A DNA stretch of 14,872 nt. It comes from NIOZ-UU35 sp964344175. GTDB taxonomy: Bacteria > Chloroflexota > Anaerolineae > Anaerolineales > UBA11858. The notes beneath the pieces were generated by a model, which was not told the origin of the DNA, did no database searches, and was given only the letters and a program-made list of their open reading frames with translations. The DNA is taken from NCBI GenBank assembly GCA_964344175.1, contig CAYFMI010000092.1, forward strand, positions 1-14,872, given 5' to 3'. Shown one piece after another: positions 1 through 6,200 of this stretch (position 1 is its first letter; each line of letters opens with the position of its first letter). The position numbers and the translations under genes were made by a program.

Positions 1-52
1 GCGCCCCACACACCCCTATTTCCGGGCCTTCCCTGTGCAAGCGCGTAACTCC
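1..52. repeat. Copy A of a short palindromic intergenic repeat (cut by window edge)
   Basis: The right end, GCGTAACTCC at 43-52, is identical to the right end of the copy at 11711-11720. The preceding CTTCCCTGTGCAAG resembles the right arms of the copies at 901-960 and 1621-1684. The left end lies outside the window. Read in reverse, the segment also resembles the core of the 1621 copy, so its orientation is uncertain. It stops directly before the -10 box of fpg. Confidence 0.5.
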
Positions 53-58
53 TATAAT
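53..58 (+). promoter_or_regulatory. Probable -10 box of fpg (leaderless start)
   Basis: A perfect TATAAT sits 7 bases before the fpg ATG, so the transcript would begin at or next to the start codon. There is no Shine-Dalgarno between them. I see no convincing -35 at the usual spacing; the upstream bases belong to the repeat at 1-52. Confidence 0.5.
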
Positions 59-65
59 TTTTAAG

Positions 66-890
66 ATGCCTGAATTACCTGAAGTCGAAACGATTGCCCG
101 CAACATTCGGGAATTAATATTTTGGCCCACACATGGCAATATCGTGATTGAGGCAGTTGACCTGCGTTGGGACAAAACCCTGGCCGCGCCAGACGCTGAA
201 TCATTTCAGGGGCGAATTTTGGGGCAAACGATCGAGACAATCACTCGCCGGGGCAAGTATTTACACTGCCATCTCAGCAGAGACCATTTACTCATTCATT
301 TGCGCATGAGCGGTGATCTAAGCATTCAGCAATGCCCTTACTTGCCCAATAAGCATGACCGCCTAATTATGTGGCTTTCGCGCGATATTGCTTTGGTCTT
401 CAATGACCCGCGCAAATTCGGGCGCGTCTGGCTGCTCGAAGACCCCGATGAAGTTTTGGGCAAGTTAGGCCCCGAACCTCTGAATGAGCAAATATCCGGT
501 GCGCAGTTTTATCGGCGTTTGCAAGACTATCGCCGTCAAATCAAGCCGCTGCTACTCGACCAGCATTTTTTGGCAGGCGTGGGCAACATCTACGCCGATG
601 AAGCCCTGCACCTGGCGAAATTGCACCCCCAAACCCGCTCCCACATGCTGACCCACGCCGATGCAGAACGGCTGCTACAAAGCATCCAACATGTGTTACA
701 AGAGGGCATCCAACGCAACGGGGCCAGCATCGATTGGGCCTATCGCGGCGGCGAATTTCAAAACCTTTTCCAGGTCTATCAACGAACCGGCGAACCCTGC
801 TATCGCTGCCAGACCCCCATCGAGCGCATTTCTGTCGGGCAGCGCGGCACCCATTTTTGCCCGACATGCCAGCCCCTGACAGAAGGATAA
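66..890 (+). CDS. mutM: Formamidopyrimidine-DNA glycosylase (Fpg/MutM)
   Basis: This base-excision repair enzyme removes oxidised purines such as 8-oxoguanine and formamidopyrimidines, then cuts the abasic site by beta,delta-elimination. The protein begins MPELPEVET, giving the catalytic N-terminal proline and adjacent glutamate after removal of methionine; this fixes the start. The motif RRGKYL near residue 64 carries the conserved DNA-contacting lysine, and GVGNIYADEAL matches the helix-two-turn-helix region. The C-terminal zinc finger is complete, with Cys245, Cys248, Cys265 and Cys268, and the finger arginine is at about residue 260. At 274 residues it has normal family length and appears intact. 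Zinc finger and lysine together argue for Fpg rather than Nei. It has no Shine-Dalgarno, and a TATAAT lies 7 bases before the ATG. The next gene on the same strand starts 90 bases downstream, so cotranscription is possible. Confidence 0.97.
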   Translation: MPELPEVETIARNIRELIFWPTHGNIVIEAVDLRWDKTLAAPDAESFQGRILGQTIETITRRGKYLHCHLSRDHLLIHLRMSGDLSIQQCPYLPNKHDRLIMWLSRDIALVFNDPRKFGRVWLLEDPDEVLGKLGPEPLNEQISGAQFYRRLQDYRRQIKPLLLDQHFLAGVGNIYADEALHLAKLHPQTRSHMLTHADAERLLQSIQHVLQEGIQRNGASIDWAYRGGEFQNLFQVYQRTGEPCYRCQTPIERISVGQRGTHFCPTCQPLTEG

Positions 891-900
891 GAATATGAGA

Positions 901-960
901 TAAGCAGTTCGCAGTGGATACGCTCGAAGTAGTAGGGGGCTTCCCTGCAATAATTGCTTA
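901..960. repeat. Copy B of the short palindromic intergenic repeat
   Basis: The ends are inverted: TAAGCAGTT at 901-909 against AATTGCTTA at 952-960 (8 of 9 pairs). The left arm continues as CAGTTCG, shared with the copies at 1621 and 11674. The right arm has CTTCCCTGCA, as in the 1621 copy. Where other copies have TACGCA/TGCGTA, this one has TAAGCA/TGCTTA, a paired change that preserves the stem. It lies between fpg and the next gene. Confidence 0.6.
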
Positions 961-966
961 ACGTCT

Positions 967-973
967 AAAGGAG
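967..973 (+). promoter_or_regulatory. Ribosome binding site that decides the start at 981
   Basis: AAAGGAG is a strong Shine-Dalgarno. It lies only 1 base before the ATG at 975 but 7 bases before the ATG at 981, so 981 is the more likely start of the following gene. Confidence 0.7.
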
Positions 974-980
974 AATGCCC

Positions 981-1610
981 ATGGAATATTTCATTTTTTT
1001 ATCAATCGCCGTGGTTTGTACAGGAGCCGGCTTTTTGGCCGGTTATGCGATTGCCCGTCAGCGCGAACAACCCGAAGAAAAAGAAGCTCTCCCCCAAGAG
1101 GCTCCTACACCTGAATATCCGCCAGATGCGCTGCACATCTGGCGCGACCCTGACGCGGCCCAACTCGTTATACGAATTGGCGGACGAGAGTTCCACTCTA
1201 TGGAGCCTTTCCCACCCCAAGAGCAGAAGTTCATGTTGCAGTTGCTCACTTATTTGCAAAAATGGGTTGGCGCGCCCTCGGCAGAAAGCAGCCCCAAAGC
1301 CGGAGTACCCACACCTCCCCCCGCACCAGCCACGAAAAAACAACCCAGCGATGTCAGCCCGTTTGCCCCTGAACCCTCCGAAATATCTACCGCTCCAAAA
1401 AGTATTGTTGAGCAAATTGACGACATTCTGCAAGACAAACTCACTACATCGCCCCTCAAGGATCGCGGCATCCGCCTGATGCAAACCCTCCAGGGAGGCA
1501 TGCTGGTCTTAGTAGGTTTAGATCAATACGATGATATTGAGGCTATTCCGGATGAGGAGGTTATTCAAATTATCCGCGCAGCAGTGAAAGAGTGGGAGCA
1601 ACAGCAATAA
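981..1610 (+). CDS. Membrane-anchored protein of unknown function
   Basis: I do not recognise a named family. With the start at 981 the protein has 209 residues. Residues 1-22 form one hydrophobic segment followed by ARQREQ, which fits a single N-terminal membrane anchor with the rest of the protein in the cytoplasm. An acidic stretch and a compact region (residues about 35-90, with IRIGGREF) come next. A proline- and alanine-rich linker spans about 92-135. A C-terminal region begins at KSIVEQIDDILQ and ends in an acidic, tryptophan-containing helix (AAVKEWEQQQ). The pattern suggests two small folded parts joined by a flexible linker. Alternative start 975 adds only two residues. It follows fpg on the same strand and is followed by a repeat and a hairpin terminator, so it probably ends that transcription unit. 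A role in DNA repair is not implied by sequence. Confidence 0.8.
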   Translation: MEYFIFLSIAVVCTGAGFLAGYAIARQREQPEEKEALPQEAPTPEYPPDALHIWRDPDAAQLVIRIGGREFHSMEPFPPQEQKFMLQLLTYLQKWVGAPSAESSPKAGVPTPPPAPATKKQPSDVSPFAPEPSEISTAPKSIVEQIDDILQDKLTTSPLKDRGIRLMQTLQGGMLVLVGLDQYDDIEAIPDEEVIQIIRAAVKEWEQQQ

Positions 1611-1620
1611 CTTAAGGGCA

Positions 1621-1684
1621 TACGCAGTTCGTGAAAGATTCTCCGAAAATAAGAGTGTGCGGCTTTTCCCTGCACAAGTGCGTA
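1621..1684. repeat. Copy C of the short palindromic intergenic repeat
   Basis: The ends TACGCA (1621-1626) and TGCGTA (1679-1684) are perfect inverted repeats. The left arm continues CAGTTCGTGAAAG, close to CAGTTCGTTGAAAG in the 11670 copy. The right arm TTCCCTGCACAAG matches those at 31-41 and 941-950. The core contains a GAAAATA run like the AAAATA of the 11670 copy. It begins 10 bases after the stop codon of the unknown membrane protein. Confidence 0.6.
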
Positions 1685-1692
1685 AAAATTTT

Positions 1693-1730
1693 AAAACAAC
1701 GCCGCAGATGGTCATCCGCAGTGTTGTTTT
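1693..1730. terminator. Bidirectional hairpin terminator between convergent genes
   Basis: AAAACAAC (1693-1700) pairs with GTTGTTTT (1723-1730), and the inner parts GCCGCAGATG and CATCCGCAGT extend the stem to about 18 positions around a 2-base centre. Three positions are G-U wobbles on one strand and mismatches on the other. T runs lie on the 3' side in both directions, so it can serve the plus-strand gene ending at 1610 and the minus-strand add ending at 1736. Confidence 0.75.
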
Positions 1731-1735
1731 CAGAA

Positions 1736-2776
1736 CTATGCCTCGAATTCAGTTTGTAAGGTGGCAATAAGCTCGGTTTTCTCCCCCTCTGGCAAAAATG
1801 CCCCCTGAGCCGCGGCCAGAATGCGCGCACGCAAGGATTGCAATGGTAAACCCAGGCGTTGAGATATGAGTTGATATTCTTGACTCAACGTGATTTTCGA
1901 AACACTGGGGTCATCGGTATTGATGGTGACATTCAGCCCGGCATCCAGCATGCGCATAAAGGGGTGTAAATCCAGTTGCGATACTACGCCCGATTGATAA
2001 TTGCTGGTCACACACACTTCGAATACCACATTGTGTTCTCGCGCCAAAGCGATGGCGCGCTCATCTTCCAAAACGCGCACACCATGACCGATACGGCGAG
2101 CGTTCATATTCTCGATCGCTTCGATGACGTTGTCTGCACACCCCCATTCGCCGGCGTGAACAGTGATCTGCAATCCTTCCTGGCAAGCCTCGCGAAAAAT
2201 TCCAAAAAAAGGCGCTGCTGAAAAGTCGGCTTCATTACCGGCCAGGTCGAGGCCAACGATGCCGCGGGATTTGCGTTCCATTGCCAGCCAGGCTACTTGC
2301 TCGGCCAGGTCGGGGCTTTCGTGGCGGTTTATGCTGGCAATCAGACGCGTCTTAACCCCATAGGCTTCTTCGCCTAACTTTGCCTCTTCAAGCACCCAGT
2401 CAATGACTTGATCGAGGGGAAAGCCCTCGGCTTTGCTTAAGGCCACCGGCGTAAAGCGCAATTCCAGGTAGCGGACATTGTCAGCTGCGGCGTCTGCGAT
2501 AGCCTCGCGCGTGATCCGCCCAATCACTTCGGGGGAGCGGTAAAACAAACGCAGGGCTGCAAATTTCGAAAGGAAATTCTCGAACGTGTAGGGTTCATCT
2601 TCCCCAATCTGGACCATGTGTCGCAGTACATCCATACCCTGATGATGAACGCCGTGCTCACGCCCAATTTCTGCCAATGTCGCGACACGCACCGAACCTT
2701 CTAAATGGCGGTGCAATTCCACTTTGGGCAGGGATTGATAGAGTTCAGCAGTGTGTTTCGATCTGGGGTTTGCCAT
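1736..2776 (-). CDS. add: Adenosine deaminase family protein
   Basis: This zinc-dependent amidohydrolase converts adenosine (and deoxyadenosine) to inosine in purine salvage. Counting from the chosen ATG (346 residues), the zinc ligands are His22 and His24 in VELHRHLEGS, His207 in HAGE with catalytic Glu210, His231 in RIGHG, and the Asp298-Asp299 pair in NTDDP. The full set is present, so the enzyme is probably active. The reading frame continues upstream to 2866, but family members begin about 15-20 residues before the HxH motif, which favours the ATG at 2776. No strong Shine-Dalgarno precedes it; a TATACT at 2841-2846 would give a leader of about 60 bases. Adenine deaminase or aminodeoxyfutalosine deaminase belong to the same fold and cannot be fully excluded, but adenosine deaminase is the simplest call. 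It stands alone between the hairpin at 1693 and the repeat-rich region. Confidence 0.9.
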   Translation of the reverse strand: MANPRSKHTAELYQSLPKVELHRHLEGSVRVATLAEIGREHGVHHQGMDVLRHMVQIGEDEPYTFENFLSKFAALRLFYRSPEVIGRITREAIADAAADNVRYLELRFTPVALSKAEGFPLDQVIDWVLEEAKLGEEAYGVKTRLIASINRHESPDLAEQVAWLAMERKSRGIVGLDLAGNEADFSAAPFFGIFREACQEGLQITVHAGEWGCADNVIEAIENMNARRIGHGVRVLEDERAIALAREHNVVFEVCVTSNYQSGVVSQLDLHPFMRMLDAGLNVTINTDDPSVSKITLSQEYQLISQRLGLPLQSLRARILAAAQGAFLPEGEKTELIATLQTEFEA

Positions 2777-2840
2777 GCCGGTTGGAATGCTCTTATCGAA
2801 ATTGCTGTGAAAAACAAATTTAGGCCAATGAATTGTCGCT

Positions 2841-2846
2841 AGTATA
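2841..2846 (-). promoter_or_regulatory. Possible -10 box for add
   Basis: On the minus strand this reads TATACT. It is identical to the -10 of xseA at 11603-11608. No good -35 is visible at 16-18 bases; upstream lies the repeat at 2870-2922. Confidence 0.35.
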
Positions 2847-2869
2847 CCATCGGAAAAATCGAACAAACC

Positions 2870-2922
2870 GTGTCGGAGTACCGCAGTACCTCCTTCTCGT
2901 GCAATAATTGGTTATCTGACAC
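2870..2922. repeat. Copy E, related repeat with different ends
   Basis: The ends GTGTCGGA (2870-2877) and TCTGACAC (2915-2922) are inverted repeats matching at 7 of 8 positions. Inside, TGCAATAATTG at 2900-2910 is identical to 946-956 in copy B and is preceded in both by a similar CTTC-containing arm. A second small palindrome, GGAGTAC with GTACCTCC, lies at 2876-2890. It may be a diverged member of the family seen at 901, 1621 and 11670. Confidence 0.45.
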
Positions 2923-2965
2923 TTTAAATTCAGGGCCTTTTAAGTCAGATCAGAAGGTTCATTTC

Positions 2966-3034
2966 ACCGCCGAGAGCGCAAAGGCCGCAGGGAAAAGCAT
3001 CAAAAAATTCAGCGAACTCGGCATTCTCTGCGGT
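2966..3034. repeat. Palindromic repeat F (ACCGC/GCGGT ends)
   Basis: The arms at 2966-2979 (ACCGCCGAGAGCGC) and 3021-3034 (GCATTCTCTGCGGT) are inverted copies matching at 11 of 14 positions, with an A-rich centre. From memory, sequences of the form CACCGCAGAGACGC...TCTGCGGTG recur between genes in many bacterial genomes; this looks like a degenerate copy. Confidence 0.55.
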
Positions 3035-3079
3035 ACATTTTTTCCCGGCGCGACTTTACGAAAGCTGTGCTTTAAAATT

Positions 3080-3182
3080 GGGCGCGGAAAAACGCGGATA
3101 TTTCAATGATCTTCAGTTCAAAATAATAAGTTCTCGGCCTGTTTTTAGCTTTTTCCGCGTTCATCAGCGCTCGTCCGCGTCC
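3080..3182. repeat. Nested palindromic repeat G (ACGCGGA/TCCGCGT)
   Basis: The outer arms GGGCGCGGA (3080-3088) and TCCGCGTCC (3174-3182) match at 8 of 9 positions. The inner arms AACGCGGA (3091-3098) and TCCGCGTT (3154-3161) match perfectly. The right side contains the iterated CCGCGTTCATC / GTCCGCGTCC pattern that I recall from dispersed intergenic palindromes in other phyla. Confidence 0.55.
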
Positions 3183-3216
3183 TATTCGATGAAACTGTCT
3201 GGTAGCTAAATGCAAT

Positions 3217-3251
3217 AAAAAAGGCGTGTGAATGTTGCATCCTCCACACGC
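3217..3251 (-). terminator. Intrinsic terminator of secA
   Basis: On the minus strand GCGTGTG (3251-3245) pairs with CACACGC (3230-3224), with a further ATG/CAT pairing inside the loop. After one more C the strand runs into TTTTTT at 3222-3217. It begins 26 bases after the secA stop codon. Confidence 0.8.
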
Positions 3252-3276
3252 GCGTAGCCTGAAGATATTTTAAGCA

Positions 3277-6200
3277 TCAACGCCGCCGGCGACGGCGCTT
3301 TTTGCCACTTTTCGGTCGGTCGGCTTTTTGCGGCGTCTGCGCCTGAGAGCCAGAGACCGCCGTCTTCTGAACGGTGGCCTGCACGTTGCTGACATCCCGG
3401 GGGCGGAAGGTGAACATGCGCGTAACCAAACTCATCCGCATATCACCGAGTAAAGTCTGGAACATCTCGAAAGCGCGCGTTTTGTATTGCACCAATGGGT
3501 CGCGCTGGGCATAGGCTTCCAGACCAATCGCCACGCGCAAGGCTTCCATCTGGGTGAGATACTCCACCCACAAATTCGAGATCACTTGCAAGAGTAATTC
3601 ACGGTAAATAATGGTCAGTGCCTGCCGCCCTAATTCATCGGCCATCTGATCTTTCAGGGCGGCGTCGAGTGAGCCGATCGCCTGCTGCTTAACGGCGGCA
3701 AATTGCTCATCACCCAAAGCCTGACGCAAGCCGCTCTGGACAGCGGGGGTCAAATCGACAAGCGGGGCATCGCCCAAACGAGTAAGTTCGCTCAGCCCCC
3801 ACTCGGTACGGATGGCGGCCTGTGCTTCTTCGAGATGCGTGAGGACAATCTCGGCTATCTCTTCGGATGCACGCGTACCAAATTTTTGGGCTGCCAAATA
3901 GAAATAGGTCAGGCGGGTTGTCTGCTCCCAGATGCGGCGGTGGGTTTTCTTATCGAAAGCCTGCCGCCGGCCCTGGGGCATGAGCATCATCAAATTGAGC
4001 AGGTCCCGCTCGGTCAGCGTGTCCACTTCGAGTTTCGCGATGTTGGCCCGCACATCTTTCGCCATCTGCCCGGGATTTGTTTCATCGCCAATATGCACAC
4101 GAATACGATCGGCGTAGATCTCTCGCACCGCGCTGACAATTTGTGCTGCCATGGCATCCCACTCTAACTCTTGAAGATCTTTGGCGGCGAGACCCAGCGG
4201 CATTTTTAGAATGCGTTCTACGGCGCCAATCACGCGGGTAACGGTGAGCGCCTGCATGGCTGCAAAAAGCATGGCCTGCAATTCATCCTCGACTGAATAG
4301 GGATCATCCTTCAGGGCGCGCGCCATATCGGAGGTAATTTCCAAGGGCACATGCAGCAAAACGGTCAGCTCCTGCGAGAACTGTTGCGGATTGCGGGTAT
4401 CAGACGCTTCGTCGAGACTGAGACCTTCGATGAACATATCCAGGGTATCCAGACGTTCTTCGAGCTGGCTCTCCATATTGAACTTAACGGTGGTCAGCAA
4501 GCGATCTACGGCATCCAGGATATGGTCCTCTTCGGCCTGAATAGCATCACGCGCCAAAGCGATTAAAAACGCATTGGCCTGATCGGGAGACACTGACAAT
4601 TGCCAATCATGGATGGTCAGTTGATAATCGCCACCCAGGATCGAGCGGGCAAAATCTTCCAGAATGATACGCAAAGCATAGGAGGGAAAAATTACCCCGC
4701 CCTGCAGAGTGATGGGCGGCTGTATTTGTTCGAGCCAGGAGAGCAGCCGCCAGGGGCCGCCCTCGTCTTCGAGCGCTTCAGGGACACGGCGGGTGACTTC
4801 TTCGCGCAGCATATCGGTCACATCTTCGCTGAGGTCAGTCTTGGTGAGGATGCGGTCGCGCTGGCCGTAGATTTTCTCGCGCTGGGTATTGAGGACATCG
4901 TCGTATTCCAGCAGGTGCTTGCGGACATCGAAATTGGCGCCCTCGACGCGGGTTTGCGATTGCTCGACAATGCGGCTGACCAGTTGATTGGTGATTGGGT
5001 AAGCCTCATCAATGTTCAGGCGTGCCATCACGCCCTCCATTTGCTGACCACCAAAGCGCACCATCAGCTCATCTTCGAGGGAGAGATAGAAGCGTGACGA
5101 CCCAGGGTCGCCCTGACGGGCGGCGCGGCCGCGCAGCTGATTATCAATGCGGCGGGCTTCGTGCCTCTCGGAACCGATGACATGCAGGCCGCCCAAAGCG
5201 CGTACACGCTCTTTCTCTTCCATGTTGCGCAGAAAGTGCTCAACCTCACCCCCGTAGATGCCATAGTCAGTCTCGTCAAGTTTTTGGATAGCTTCATAAC
5301 GCGCCTCAACACTCATATCGTAGGGCGCTTCATAGCCATTGCGTTTGAGAATGCGGTTCACGGAGGTTAGTATCTCCTCGGCCAATTCACCGCCCAATTT
5401 AATATCGACACCGCGCCCGGCCATATTGGTCGCGATGGTCACCGCGCCAAAAGCGCCTGCGCCAGCGATGATCTGGCTCTCCTCGGTGTGCTTGCGGGCG
5501 TTGAGCACCTGATGCGAAATCCCACTCTGCAAGGTCTCTGCCAGCCGTTCCTGGGTCGTTTCCGGCAGCGCCAAAATTTGCAACAGCCGCTTCAGGTTCA
5601 GGTCATCCCCCGGCGTGAGCGAGAGATCTAACCCCTCATCGCGGACTATTTTCCGCAAGGCGGCGGTATTCAACTGATCGAGCGGCGCGTTCAGAGGCAC
5701 CAATTCCGGAATCTGGCGGCCATCTTCAACGGCAGCATTCTTCTCGAACCAGGCATCCCGAATCAGCATTGTCTGCGCCAGACGACGCACTAAAACACCT
5801 TGCAAACGCGCCGAAACACGCTCCGACAATTCCACCGAGGTAGTGCCCACCAAAATAGGCCGCCCCAGGATGTGATAGGCTAAAATCTCCTGCACGATGG
5901 CGCGCAGCTTGGCTTCCTCCGAGCGATAGATCACATCGGGGTAGTCTTTGCGCTTCCAATAGATGGGCGCCCGCAGGGGATCTTCTTTTTGAGCGTAGTA
6001 GGTGTATTTATAATCGTATTCGTCGCGGTCTTGCAGGGTAACAAAAATAGTATCATCACGGGCGGCTTCGTAGTCCAGATGGGTGGTGATCGCTAACGCA
6101 TCCAAATTGTAGATGGTGTTGAATTCCTCGGCCTCGGTGACTGCCGTTCCGGTCATCCCGGCCAGTTTTTCGTACATGCGGAAATAATTCTGGATGGTCA

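Larger units (their letters stand above)
2923..3276. other. Gene-free, repeat-rich interval between add and secA
   Basis: No convincing gene is present. The open frame at 2870-3109 (79 codons) has no ribosome site, crosses repeats E and F, and resembles no protein I know. The interval holds palindromes at 2966-3034 and 3080-3182 and the secA terminator at 3217-3251. Both flanking genes are on the minus strand. Confidence 0.6.

Noticed and set aside
541..867. Minus-strand open frame inside fpg
   Set aside because: Antisense to conserved Fpg sequence including the zinc finger, with no supporting signals.
2777..2866. Thirty-residue N-terminal extension of the adenosine deaminase frame
   Set aside because: It would place more than 45 residues before the HxH motif, overlaps the likely -10 box at 2841-2846, and the family start fits the ATG at 2776.
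2870..3109. Open frame of 79 codons in the gene-free interval
   Set aside because: It runs through two palindromic repeats, lacks a ribosome site and resembles no protein.
4600..5097. Open frame of 165 codons on the plus strand inside secA
   Set aside because: Shadow of the conserved SecA frame; no start signal and no recognisable protein.
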